64,000 nt of DNA from Paenibacillus tianmuensis (GTDB lineage Bacteria; Bacillota; Bacilli; Paenibacillales; NBRC-103111). The notes below the pieces were generated by a model, which saw only the letters and a list, made by a program, of their open reading frames with translations, was not told where the DNA came from and ran no database searches. The position numbers and the translations under genes are program-made. The stretch spans positions 1-64,000 of the forward strand of contig NZ_FMTT01000012.1 in NCBI RefSeq assembly GCF_900100345.1. The letters run 5' to 3'. Shown piece by piece: positions 50,392 to 61,139 of this stretch (positions are counted from its first letter, which is position 1; every line of letters starts with the position of its first letter).

Positions 50392-51653
50392 TGGCCACTC
50401 CTTTCTTGCGTTTTCACCGCACAATACGGTAACCTTGCTGTTCGAACCTGCGGAATTGCGGACCATCCCCCGGCATCCTGTTCGAAAAGCGGCAGGCCTT
50501 CCCGAGGTGTGTTTTTATACGCCGCCATCAACATAATATAGAACAGCGGTGCGTCAAGTACCGGTTGAGAAATGAGCAGCGTCATGAAAAGCGGCGTAAT
50601 CGCGACAAAATATTCCTTCTTGTTCTCCACCGTAGCAGCCGTTGCAAAATAAACAATTAAAACGAGCAGAACTCCAATAATTCCGATCATATACATGGAC
50701 GACAGCAGATTGATTCCGAGCTGGTCCACGTTGCTGTATCCGGCATTATACATTCCGGTGCCGAATGGATGGTCCAAGAATAGCCGCAAGCCTTCAAGCG
50801 TAGCGTCTGACCGATCGGTAACGGAAGCGCCCAGCTTCTCGGATTTTTCGTTCAAGCCGATAAACGGAGCGTAGAAGGCCGCGTAAAACATGAACGAAAA
50901 GATAAGCACCGCTTTGACGCTCCGCCGGTCCAACATGTACCTTAACGCCAGTGCGACAAAGTAGATCGCCAGCCCCGTCGTGGACAAGGTAGCACCGACG
51001 CCAAGAAACAGCACCACTTTGATCCAGCCTCGATTCAGACCGTACGATTTCAAGCAAAACAACGCCCAGATTAAGAAGGCCTGGAATATGCCCGACTCCC
51101 GAAACAAACCAAGCAATCGCGGCAAGTTCAAACCGGGCATTTCAATGAAGCTGTACAGCACTGTGAACGGAAAGTATGTTTTCCCCGTCGTCTCATACGA
51201 CTCTACATCGATTTTAAACATAAACAACGCTTCCCAAGGGATAACGAAAGACAGCGCGAGCGTGATATAATACGAAATGACAAACGCCATCATAATAAAG
51301 ATGAAACCCCGGAAATACATCTGATTCGCTTTCTCTTCGCTTAATATCAAGGCAAACGAAAACAAAATGACGATGTGGGTCACAGTAGCTTTCACCACAA
51401 AGTCGAAGTTCAGTCCCGAATGAATACCGGCATGCGAGAAAAAATACACCCACATGACGACGCTGACTACGAGCACAAACTGGATGTGACGAGCGAAGCG
51501 CAAGTTTTTTTTGATCGAATGTTCCGCTATATGGAAATAGACCGCACCCAGGCTGATTACAATCGCCAAGCTTGACATCGATTGTCCGAATGCGGTCGGC
51601 CGCATCATAAACGTAGCGATCAGAAGCAGGAGGACCTTCACTCGAAACAGCAT
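50388..51653 (-). CDS. Wzy-like EPS polymerase (upstream module)
   Basis: A 421-residue integral membrane protein with about ten to eleven hydrophobic segments and a large extracytoplasmic loop containing the PGLNLPRLLGLFRESG and HPFGTGMYNAGYSN segments. Arg-rich loops of this sort are found in EpsG/Wzy polymerases. GAAAGGAGTAGACC precedes the ATG. It is distinct from the second Wzy-like protein at 41988. Confidence 0.8.
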   Translation of the reverse strand: MLFRVKVLLLLIATFMMRPTAFGQSMSSLAIVISLGAVYFHIAEHSIKKNLRFARHIQFVLVVSVVMWVYFFSHAGIHSGLNFDFVVKATVTHIVILFSFALILSEEKANQMYFRGFIFIMMAFVISYYITLALSFVIPWEALFMFKIDVESYETTGKTYFPFTVLYSFIEMPGLNLPRLLGLFRESGIFQAFLIWALFCLKSYGLNRGWIKVVLFLGVGATLSTTGLAIYFVALALRYMLDRRSVKAVLIFSFMFYAAFYAPFIGLNEKSEKLGASVTDRSDATLEGLRLFLDHPFGTGMYNAGYSNVDQLGINLLSSMYMIGIIGVLLVLIVYFATAATVENKKEYFVAITPLFMTLLISQPVLDAPLFYIMLMAAYKNTPREGLPLFEQDAGGWSAIPQVRTARLPYCAVKTQERSGQ

Positions 51654-51665
51654 GGTCTACTCCTT

Positions 51666-52808
51666 TCACTGTCTTGAAAAAGAGGCATGCATAAAACTTC
51701 CATATCTTTTCATAAATAAGTTCGGCTGAATCAGTTCGCGGTACGCGACTTGGCGGCTTCCCAACTCCTCCCGAAGCACGCCGATATTGCGAACGGCCTG
51801 GTTCAGTTGACTGGCGAGAACGCCGATATTTTCCGGAGTGAAGGTCAGCCCCAACTGATAATGCCGGATCGTAAATCCGATTTCGCCGTGATCCGGACCA
51901 ATGACCAACTTCTGGCGAACGATGGCTTCCGTAAGCGGGCCGCTTTGCCCCGTGAACATTCGCCGATACGGCAGCACGACGATATCGGCGATTTCGAAAT
52001 AGCCGGAAACGTCCTCCTCCGCTATAAATCCAAGGTCTAACACAACGCGGCACCAATCCGGCACATCCGTCAGCAGCCGCTCCATGTCATTCCGTGTAAA
52101 GTGCTCTTCTTTACCAGCCACAATCAGCGTGCATGGCTCTTCGATGAATCGCGCAGCCTGAAGCAGCAGATCCAGCCCTTTATCGTAGCGCGTTCCCCCG
52201 AACGCCAGCAGGAAAGGACGCGGAAAGTCCGTAAATCGCTGCCGGAGCCGCTCGGTATGCTCCCGGTTCATATGCTGCGGGTGCAGTTGCGGATATAGCA
52301 CGCTTTCGATCCGGTCGCCGTAAGCTTCACCCACAAGAGCTGCCGTCAAACGTCTCGTAAATTCCCCATGAACAATCAAACGGCGGATAGCTCCGGTTCG
52401 AATGAGGAACGAAAGGGCGTGCACTTTGCTCCTGCGCGTCGGATACCAATGCATCGTTGCGGTACAAGACAGTCCCCGCAGCAATGGCCACAACAGCAGA
52501 AGCGGAAGTAGCAAACAATCCAAATACATCAGGTGCAGCCGATCGTATCCGTGCGAGCGACAGTAACGAATCAGCTTCCATACCGTTAAGACGCGTCCGA
52601 TTACAGCCGGCATCCGGACACGAGGAGGGTTAATCAACACTGGTGTAATGCCCGCCTGTTTCAAACTTTCGAATTGTTCAGGTTCCATGGCGGTCGTGGC
52701 ATAGCTGCACGTCGCGTTTTCAGCCTCCGACAAAACGCCTTGAATCGCCGCCAAATTATAGTAAAAATGGTGTCCGTCGTTCGATGTGTCGAAGAATATG
52801 AATTTCAT
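51666..52808 (-). CDS. Glycosyltransferase family 4
   Basis: A 380-residue GT-B enzyme beginning MKFIFFDTSNDGHHFYYN. Start 52808 overlaps the upstream gene's stop (ATGA). The C-terminal domain has LAFGGTRYDKGLDLLLQAA and VVLPYRRMFTGQSGPLTEAI, the donor-site region of GT4 proteins with Gly-x-Ser instead of the classic E-x7-E. Sugar specificity unknown. Confidence 0.84.
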   Translation of the reverse strand: MKFIFFDTSNDGHHFYYNLAAIQGVLSEAENATCSYATTAMEPEQFESLKQAGITPVLINPPRVRMPAVIGRVLTVWKLIRYCRSHGYDRLHLMYLDCLLLPLLLLWPLLRGLSCTATMHWYPTRRSKVHALSFLIRTGAIRRLIVHGEFTRRLTAALVGEAYGDRIESVLYPQLHPQHMNREHTERLRQRFTDFPRPFLLAFGGTRYDKGLDLLLQAARFIEEPCTLIVAGKEEHFTRNDMERLLTDVPDWCRVVLDLGFIAEEDVSGYFEIADIVVLPYRRMFTGQSGPLTEAIVRQKLVIGPDHGEIGFTIRHYQLGLTFTPENIGVLASQLNQAVRNIGVLREELGSRQVAYRELIQPNLFMKRYGSFMHASFSRQ

Positions 52809-53941
52809 CCCACAGCCTCGCCTTTCCGGATACGGAGGAAACGTTCGAACGCATCCAAATGCGATTCCACCATACAATCAACCGTAAAACGGCTTGCAAA
52901 ATCCAAGCTTCGGCTGCGATACCGGCTTCGTTCCTCTTCGCCTCGCAGAATCGCACGGCACGCTTCGGTCAATGCCCCCGCGTCTTCGGCAGGTATCGTG
53001 AATCCGTTGCCTCCGTTCTCGATTAAATCGTATGCGGCGCCGGCATTCAGGGTCGAGATGAGAGGAAGTCCGAACATAAGCGCCTCATTCAGCACGAGCC
53101 CCCACACGTCGTACCGTGTCGGCAACACGAACGCATCCGCGAGCTTGAAATAATCGATCAAAGCATTTTTCTGAACAAATGGAAGCAGGACGACGTTTTT
53201 CATTCCGTGTTCCTGTATATACGCTTTGTATTGTACCTCTTGCGGGCCGCCTCCGATGAGCAGAAGCGATGTTTCCGAAGCATTCAATTCCCGAAACGAC
53301 CGCAGCAGCACATCGAACCCTTTACGCTCGATGAACTGTCCGACCGATAAAAATACAAATTTGTTCAAGCCATGCCGCATTTTCAATTCGGCTGTGCGCT
53401 CCGGCCGCAGAGGCCTGAGCTGCTCGGATGTATAGCTTACCGAACTGATCGGATATTCGTGGATTAGCGCTGGCTTCGCCCCATAATATTGCAAATACCG
53501 GGTGCAGTTCACACCGGTGGACAGCCAGAACGAGGCACTGGAAATGAACCGTGTCTTCAGCTTGCGCTTCCAAGCGGATTCTTCCGGTGCCGGGAAGCCT
53601 CCGTCCGAGTTCAGGATGAACGGAATGCCATTCATCCGCAGCCACTGGATCGCCATCATCTCGGTCGGTGAACTGTAACACCCCATCACATAAAGATCGA
53701 ACCGGCTCTTCCGAAGCTCTCGCAACACGCTTGGATTGATATGCTTATCCAGCCCAAAAGTCCGTCCGGGCAAAAATTTGTAGTTAAAATGAGTACCGAG
53801 ACCTTCCACTTCCCATTCGCGGTTCGACTCGTTCTTCGCCTGAAACCAAACAGTCAACTCGCAATGCTTGCCAAGCGCGTTAAAAAAGTCGACTCTGTAC
53901 GGACTGGGAATATTGGTGATAAATAATACTTTTTGTTTCAA
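52805..53941 (-). CDS. Glycosyltransferase family 4
   Basis: A 378-residue GT-B enzyme beginning MKQKVLFITNIPSPYRVDFF. The TTG start at 53941 overlaps the flippase stop (TTGA) and follows GGGAAGAAACGG. The motifs SVGQFIERKGFDVLLRSF and DVWGLVLNEALMFGLPLI are typical of GT4. Confidence 0.88.
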   Translation of the reverse strand: MKQKVLFITNIPSPYRVDFFNALGKHCELTVWFQAKNESNREWEVEGLGTHFNYKFLPGRTFGLDKHINPSVLRELRKSRFDLYVMGCYSSPTEMMAIQWLRMNGIPFILNSDGGFPAPEESAWKRKLKTRFISSASFWLSTGVNCTRYLQYYGAKPALIHEYPISSVSYTSEQLRPLRPERTAELKMRHGLNKFVFLSVGQFIERKGFDVLLRSFRELNASETSLLLIGGGPQEVQYKAYIQEHGMKNVVLLPFVQKNALIDYFKLADAFVLPTRYDVWGLVLNEALMFGLPLISTLNAGAAYDLIENGGNGFTIPAEDAGALTEACRAILRGEEERSRYRSRSLDFASRFTVDCMVESHLDAFERFLRIRKGEAVG

Positions 53942-55479
53942 ACCGTTTCTTCCCTTTCCCGATTGCGCAAATTTCGGAGCTTTGCCGACATCCCTCCGCC
54001 GAACAGAATGAGCCCCATTAACAGCAGCACACCGAGCGCCGCAATTCCGAGCTGAAACAACAGCGATGCCAGTCCCCCAACTTGCGGACCCCCAATCCAC
54101 GCGATCCACCCCCCGCTTAAGGCAAACAACAGGAGAGCAGGGGCTAGCGTAGTGAATAGAAGCTTCCAGCCTATGCCGAGCAGCCTAAGTTCAATAAACC
54201 AGCGGACCGCGATTCCGATCGGCAGCCCCAACATTCGGGAAAACGCCGTCCCGGCCAAACCTGCGAATGGAACAAGCCCTAGCGTGCCCAGCAAGGTTAA
54301 ACCACTTTGAGCAAAGTTAATTTTTGTATTCAGCTTGACGTATTCCGTTCCATTCAGAAAGTAAAACGGAACAATGCCAATCGTTCCGGACGCCACACCG
54401 ATAATGAGCAGCCGCAAAATCGGCGCAGCGTCTCTTGAGAAGTCCGGATCAATCCAAACGGACAATATGCTCTCTGCATAAAGGAACATCGGAACGCTGA
54501 GTGACGTGACGGCCAGAACAACAACCTTATTGGCTATAGCATACACGCTGCGAAGCCGTTCCGTCTGAGCAGTTTCCCGCAGCGAGCTAAATTTCGGAAA
54601 TAAGAACGCTCCGGCAGCGCCGGGAATTTCATGGAGCTTGGAAGCAAGCTGCATGCAAACGGAATATACTCCGAGTGCTGCCGGCCCCAAAATCGAACTG
54701 ATGATGATCCTGTCCGCCTGGGTATAGATAACGCTGCTGATGACCTGTAGCCATGAATAGATCCCGTAACCGAACACAGTTCGCGCCGCTTCCCTGTCCC
54801 ACTTGGGCCAAAAGTTCAATCCGCGGTTCAACCGCCGCCCGAACGAATACTGGAACGCAGCGGCGATGACGGACATTACCAGCATCAAAACAACCAGTCC
54901 GACCAGCTTCATGCCCGCGTAAATCAAGACAACGCTGCATACTGTCGTCCCGACGTTTACCAGCATGTTCGTTTTATTCAGTACATCATAACGATGATGC
55001 GCCATGCACACGGCAGAATAAACGCTGGTTACAATTTTGACGCCTACCACTGCGCCAAGAATGCGCGCAGCCGTGACGATCTGGCCTCCCGTCTCCGCAG
55101 AAGCATTCTGAAACAAAAATAACAAGTGCGGTCCGAGCAGGAACAGCGCGAGCGTCGTCAATGAACCGATCAGCAAGCATAAAGCCATGGTGAACCGCAG
55201 CACGCGGTTGAACGAAGCAAGATCGCTGCGCTCCAGATACGCTGATCCGTATTTCACCACGGCGTTACTTACTCCAAGATTCGTCACGCTTAGGATAGCG
55301 ACGAGGGATACCATCAGCACCCAACTACCATACAACTCCGCTCCGAGCAGCTTCAGAAGCAACGGAGTGGCCATAATCGTCAAAAGCGGATTGACGAGAA
55401 ATTCGATCAAGCTGTATCCGATATTTTTGAAATCGCGGGCGGCTCCGATTTCTTTCACTTTTTGAAAAATCCTTCTCAA
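53938..55479 (-). CDS. Wzx-type polysaccharide flippase (upstream module)
   Basis: A 513-residue membrane protein with about fourteen helices and the MOP/polysaccharide-export fold (GYSLIEFLVNPLLTIMATPL; NLGVSNAVVKYGSAYLE). The TTG start at 55479 follows GGGTGACTC; a GTG seven codons later is an alternative. Predicted to flip the lipid-linked unit of the upstream module. Confidence 0.86.
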   Translation of the reverse strand: MRRIFQKVKEIGAARDFKNIGYSLIEFLVNPLLTIMATPLLLKLLGAELYGSWVLMVSLVAILSVTNLGVSNAVVKYGSAYLERSDLASFNRVLRFTMALCLLIGSLTTLALFLLGPHLLFLFQNASAETGGQIVTAARILGAVVGVKIVTSVYSAVCMAHHRYDVLNKTNMLVNVGTTVCSVVLIYAGMKLVGLVVLMLVMSVIAAAFQYSFGRRLNRGLNFWPKWDREAARTVFGYGIYSWLQVISSVIYTQADRIIISSILGPAALGVYSVCMQLASKLHEIPGAAGAFLFPKFSSLRETAQTERLRSVYAIANKVVVLAVTSLSVPMFLYAESILSVWIDPDFSRDAAPILRLLIIGVASGTIGIVPFYFLNGTEYVKLNTKINFAQSGLTLLGTLGLVPFAGLAGTAFSRMLGLPIGIAVRWFIELRLLGIGWKLLFTTLAPALLLFALSGGWIAWIGGPQVGGLASLLFQLGIAALGVLLLMGLILFGGGMSAKLRNLRNREREETV

Positions 55480-55521
55480 AGAAGAGTCACCCGCTTCTTC
55501 ACTGGAGCATGCATTGTACTC

Positions 55522-57479
<1,958 letters not shown>

Positions 57480-57518
57480 TCGTTTCACCTCATGGTTCAT
57501 GTTATATCGCGCAGGTTG

Positions 57519-58409
57519 TTAACCGATGGCATTGGTTAATTTTTGATTGGCAATTGTTTCTTTTATGGCGTGCAGCACCGGCTCCCGCAACTCTCGGGAT
57601 TGAAGGGCAAACTGCAGCGTCGTCAAAATGAATCCCAGCTTTTCGCCTACGTCGTGTCTCGTTCCTTCAAAATGATAGGCATAGACTTGCTGCAGTTCAT
57701 TCAGCTTTTCAATCGCGTCGGTCAATTGAACTTCTCCGCCCGCCCCTTGTTCTTGAACGGATAAAATCTCGAATATCTCCGGGCTCAAGATATACCGGCC
57801 CATAATGGCCAGGTTTGAAGGGGCGGTGCCAAGAGGCGGTTTTTCCACAAAAGTTCTAACCTGATACAACCTGTCCTGCTTTTGCAGCGGATCAATAATC
57901 CCGTACCTGTTTGTTTCATCATCGGCTACCGGCTGTACACCGATTACCGACGTTCGGGTCTGCTCGTATTGCTCAATCAATTGCTGTAAGCACGGCTTTT
58001 TAGCGGTGACGATATCGTCGCCCAGCAGCACGGCAAAAGGCTCGTCGCCTACAAATTTCCTCGCGCACCATACCGCATGTCCAAGCCCTTTCGGCTCTTT
58101 TTGGCGGATAAAGTGAAGCTCCACCTTCGACGAACGGCGAATTTCTTCCAGCAGATCGTATTTTCCCTTTTGATGAAGATTGTGCTCCAATTCGTGTACA
58201 TGGTCGAAATGATCCTCAATGGCCCGCTTACCTTTGCCGGTTACGATAATGATGTCCTCGATACCGGACTGAACCGCTTCTTCCACAATGTATTGAATTG
58301 TAGGTTTGTCGATGATGGGAAGCATTTCTTTTGGCATCGCTTTGGTCGCCGGTAAAAATCTTGTGCCTAAACCGGCCGCCGGGATGATCGCTTTTTTGAC
58401 TTTTTTCAT
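57519..58409 (-). CDS. galU: UTP-glucose-1-phosphate uridylyltransferase, copy 2
   Basis: A 296-residue enzyme almost colinear with the copy at 45330-46220: [40 protein letters not shown] and [17 protein letters not shown] precedes ATG 58409. Having one GalU per module suggests the modules were duplicated or acquired as units. Confidence 0.93.
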   Translation of the reverse strand: MKKVKKAIIPAAGLGTRFLPATKAMPKEMLPIIDKPTIQYIVEEAVQSGIEDIIIVTGKGKRAIEDHFDHVHELEHNLHQKGKYDLLEEIRRSSKVELHFIRQKEPKGLGHAVWCARKFVGDEPFAVLLGDDIVTAKKPCLQQLIEQYEQTRTSVIGVQPVADDETNRYGIIDPLQKQDRLYQVRTFVEKPPLGTAPSNLAIMGRYILSPEIFEILSVQEQGAGGEVQLTDAIEKLNELQQVYAYHFEGTRHDVGEKLGFILTTLQFALQSRELREPVLHAIKETIANQKLTNAIG

Positions 58410-58446
58410 GGTTTCAACTCCTATCTATCTTTATATGTTTTTGGGG

Positions 58447-59121
58447 TTATCGATAAGCGTGCAAAGCGGCTTCCTTGCGGTTCATATGGTTTAACACAAC
58501 ACCCAAAATTCGGGCCTGTGCATATTCCAGATTGGTTTTCAGTTTCTTTACAACCTCTCGTTTTACTTTTCCGGCCTTTACGACGATGAGAACTCCGCCG
58601 CATTGTCCCGCTACCAGTTGAGCATCTGGAAGAGTTAACGCCGGGGGCGTATCGAAAATAACGACGTCATAATTCGTTCTGGCATAATCGACAAATTGTG
58701 CCCAGCGTTCGGATGATAATAACTCGGAAGGATTGGGAGGAAGGGGACCAGACGTAAGCAAATCCAATCGCGGAATATGCGTCTCGGCAACCAATTCTTG
58801 CGCAGTGTACTGTCCGGCCAACAAATTCGACAAACCAACGCGGTTATCTTGGTTAAAGTTTTGATGAAGGGTCGCGTTCCTCATATCGGCATCCACAAGA
58901 AGGACTCTTTTTTCGCTCTGGCTGTAGGCTATGGCAAGATTGCTTGCTGTCGTTGTTTTCCCTTCAGCCGCCTGGGCCGATGTCACCATGAGCGTCTTCT
59001 TTTCGAGGCCTATCGTGGAAAAATCGATATTGGCACGAAGTGTACGGTATGCTTCGCAAATCGGCGATTGCGGGTTGCTTTCCATAATCATGTCGCGATT
59101 CTTATTGCTTCGTTGTTGCAT
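58447..59121 (-). CDS. CpsD/CapB-type bacterial tyrosine kinase
   Basis: A 224-residue cytoplasmic BY-kinase. Walker A is SAQAAEGKTTTASNLA, Walker A' is VLLVDADMRNATLH and Walker B is VVIFDTPPALTLP. The usual C-terminal tyrosine cluster is reduced to a single Tyr (HAYR). It overlaps wzz copy 2 by 20 bp; the two should act together to set EPS polymerisation and export. AGGAGAGATCCCTT lies upstream. Confidence 0.92.
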   Translation of the reverse strand: MQQRSNKNRDMIMESNPQSPICEAYRTLRANIDFSTIGLEKKTLMVTSAQAAEGKTTTASNLAIAYSQSEKRVLLVDADMRNATLHQNFNQDNRVGLSNLLAGQYTAQELVAETHIPRLDLLTSGPLPPNPSELLSSERWAQFVDYARTNYDVVIFDTPPALTLPDAQLVAGQCGGVLIVVKAGKVKREVVKKLKTNLEYAQARILGVVLNHMNRKEAALHAYR

Positions 59122-59842
59122 AAGGGATCTCTCCTACCTTTCGATCGGCTGCTGACTTATTTTTTAGTAATCGGTCTTTTTTTTCAATCTCCGGTAAGAC
59201 AGCCAGCACCACCAGTCCTATAACCTCATCCACATCTTCTGCGGTTTTGATCGTATCGTCAAAAACCGAGTGCAAAAAAGCAAATCCGATGGAAAGCAGG
59301 GCGGCTACCAGTACGCTGACCAAAATGTATAATTGATGATTGGGTAAGACTGGTGTTGAGATTTGTCTTGGATCTGCTTTCCCCAGAATTGTTACATTAT
59401 TAACTTTTAAAAGCTTCGTAACTTCTGATTGGAACACCTCCGCAATGGCGTTGGCAAGTTCCGCCGCTTCCCGATAATCGTTGCCCCGAATCGTTAGCGT
59501 CATAATTTGCGAGCCAGCAGAATGTCGCACCTTAAGCGCTTTGGACAACATTTCCGGGTCAGCTTGAAGTCCGGAAATGCGTTCGGACACCTTGGTCAGA
59601 ATCGCCGAAGTCTGAATGACCTCCTGATAGGTGTCCATCAGCTTCATGTTTGCATTTATAGAAGTTAAGTCCACCATGTTCGATGCGTTGGTGCTATGAA
59701 TAAGAAGTTTCACTGAAGCTTCGTAAGTAGGAGGAATAAAGTTATAGCTGACTATCGCCGTTCCTCCTCCGGCTGCAATCATAAACAGAAGAATCCAGCC
59801 TATGTATTTGCGAAGGGTTCGGATGTAGTACTTTACCTCCAA
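59102..59842 (-). CDS. Wzz/YveK-type kinase modulator, copy 2
   Basis: A 246-residue membrane protein with helices at about 17-37 and 170-192 and an extracellular Wzz domain (TYEASVKLLIHSTNAS). A TTG start at 59842 is chosen: AGGTGG lies seven bases upstream and MEVKYYIRTLRKY matches MELKQYGRMIRKR of copy 1. An in-frame ATG at 59860 has no ribosome site. It overlaps the BY-kinase gene and presumably activates it. Confidence 0.9.
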   Translation of the reverse strand: MEVKYYIRTLRKYIGWILLFMIAAGGGTAIVSYNFIPPTYEASVKLLIHSTNASNMVDLTSINANMKLMDTYQEVIQTSAILTKVSERISGLQADPEMLSKALKVRHSAGSQIMTLTIRGNDYREAAELANAIAEVFQSEVTKLLKVNNVTILGKADPRQISTPVLPNHQLYILVSVLVAALLSIGFAFLHSVFDDTIKTAEDVDEVIGLVVLAVLPEIEKKDRLLKNKSAADRKVGEIPYATTKQ

Positions 59843-59938
59843 GCTCTCCCCACCTGCCATTTTCAGAAAATTTTCTTGTGGTTTTCAAAAAAAGCCAAGC
59901 CCCTGCCCAAGATTTTGGATCAATAGGGCGGTTACACT

Positions 59939-60385
59939 TCAAATGACTTGATTAAATAAAGGCCGATCTTGTTGTTCCGGGTCAAGAAGCGAATAGGCTT
60001 TGCTCACCATTTGAAAGAATTTCTCGAAGCGTTCAAACGGATGATTGATGACGCCGGCCAATTTTCTTATATTCTTGTCATTCGGCAACGGCGCCGCACT
60101 ATAACGGTACATGCCACCGCGTATTTTTAAACCTCGAGTGAAAACTGCTTCCAAATGAAGCGCTTCTTCCGGATGGGGTAAAATAAATCGACAAACCACA
60201 TTGGCATATATGGGGAACCTCAAATACGTTTCAAATTCGATTTTTTGGGCGCTGACTCTACATAATGTAACAATTGCTTTATTACTGGACACATCCATAC
60301 TATTAATTTGGGTAATGTACAATTCGGAGGTTATGTGCAGTTTGTTTCCTTGAATTGAAGGACGATCATATTTTGTTTGCTCCAA
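59939..60385 (-). CDS. Unrecognised protein heading the EPS operon (possibly PilZ-like)
   Basis: A 148-residue soluble protein; TTG 60385 follows AGGATGAGGCAGC. A central beta-rich segment (TYLRFPIYANVVCRFILPHP, then EAVFTRGLKIRGGMYRYSA) has the look of a PilZ-type barrel, but the c-di-GMP motifs RxxxR and D/NxSxxG are not clearly present. Its place as first gene behind an operator-controlled promoter suggests a regulatory or accessory EPS role. That is inference. Confidence 0.6.
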   Translation of the reverse strand: MEQTKYDRPSIQGNKLHITSELYITQINSMDVSSNKAIVTLCRVSAQKIEFETYLRFPIYANVVCRFILPHPEEALHLEAVFTRGLKIRGGMYRYSAAPLPNDKNIRKLAGVINHPFERFEKFFQMVSKAYSLLDPEQQDRPLFNQVI

Positions 60386-60434
60386 GCTGCCTCATCCTTC
60401 CCTTAAAACTGCCGCTCAGATAACTTCCGAAAAG

Positions 60435-60493
60435 GTTACATTATGTATCACGAGCCGCATTCTTAATTTATGATACAATTTGTAACTTGTCAA
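60435..60493 (-). promoter_or_regulatory. Main EPS promoter with operator filling the spacer
   Basis: Minus strand: TTGACA (60493-60488), exactly 17 bp, TAAATT (60470-60465). GATAC-AATTT-GTAAC (60472-60486, nine of ten) fills the spacer. A second site, GTTAC-ATTAT-GTATC (60435-60449, nine of ten), lies just past the start point, 37 bp centre to centre. The layout matches the promoter at 47317-47376, including the flanking AACGC-TTGACA. Confidence 0.8.
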
Positions 60494-60574
60494 GCGTTAA
60501 TTTTTTCACACTTTTCCGCAATCCCGCACAAAATCAATCAATACAAGGGGAAGTTCTACAAAATAAAAGCCAGT

Positions 60575-60769
60575 CTATTCCCGCATAAGATAATCCAACG
60601 AGACATTGAAAAAATCAGCTATATTTTTGAGCGTTTCGTAATCCGGGTGTCTCCTGTTATTTTCATAATGAGAAAGCGCCGACCTCGAAATTCCGATATG
60701 TATTGCCAACTCCTCCTGGGTCATCTGTCTTTCCTCTCGAAGCAAGCTGATTTTGTTACCGTACTTCAC
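60575..60769 (-). CDS. Short Xre-family regulator
   Basis: A 64-residue protein consisting of little more than one HTH_3 domain (NKISLLREERQMTQEELAIH, IGISRSALSHYENNRRHPD, IADFFNVSLDYLMRE). GTG 60769 is chosen because AAGGAGGACCAAAGTT lies upstream. The recognition helix is close to those of the tandem Xre proteins at 26175 and 27122, but the C-terminal 55-residue domain is absent. It is transcribed in the same direction as, and lies just upstream of, the EPS operon. Confidence 0.88.
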   Translation of the reverse strand: MKYGNKISLLREERQMTQEELAIHIGISRSALSHYENNRRHPDYETLKNIADFFNVSLDYLMRE

Positions 60770-60819
60770 AACTTTGGTCCTCCTTATTTGCTTCAGTATA
60801 CTCCTCACCTACTTTCATT

Positions 60820-60856
60820 ATTATAACGGACAAAAAGTTGAGATACAATTCGTATC
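60820..60856 (-). promoter_or_regulatory. Promoter of short Xre gene with operator over the -35
   Basis: Minus strand: TTGTAT (60848-60843), 17 bp, TATAAT (60825-60820). GATAC-AATTC-GTATC (60842-60856), a perfect palindrome, overlaps the -35, consistent with autoregulation. Confidence 0.72.
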
Positions 60857-61015
60857 AATGATATCCATTAACCGAATCTTTTTCAAGTGGTTTACCGTTT
60901 TTTCCTTCCTCTACGAATAAAATTTCAACACCGATTAAAGTTGGAGTATTTCACATGGAAGACGTTTCCACGCTGCTTTTAAGGATTTGCACATCATAAA
61001 ATTAAATTTTTTTAG

Positions 61016-61073
61016 TTGAGTATGCAGCCTGCTTTGTTATAAAATAAATTCCATGAATGATACATTTTGTATA
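61016..61073 (+). promoter_or_regulatory. Promoter of cohesin-protein gene with downstream operator
   Basis: TTGAGT (61016-61021), 18 bp, TAAAAT (61040-61045). GATAC-ATTTT-GTATA (61059-61073, nine of ten) lies just past the predicted start point. Confidence 0.6.
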
Positions 61074-61139
61074 TTTTGAATCCTCTCACCCATTTTATTC
61101 CTCATTATGGAATATAAAATAGAAAGGAGTTTTATTTAA

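Larger units (their letters stand above)
60770..61139. other. Gene-free divergent regulatory region
   Basis: This 370-bp AT-rich interval holds only control elements: the short Xre gene's promoter (60820-60856) and the cohesin-protein promoter with its operator (61016-61073). No further gene was found. Confidence 0.6.
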
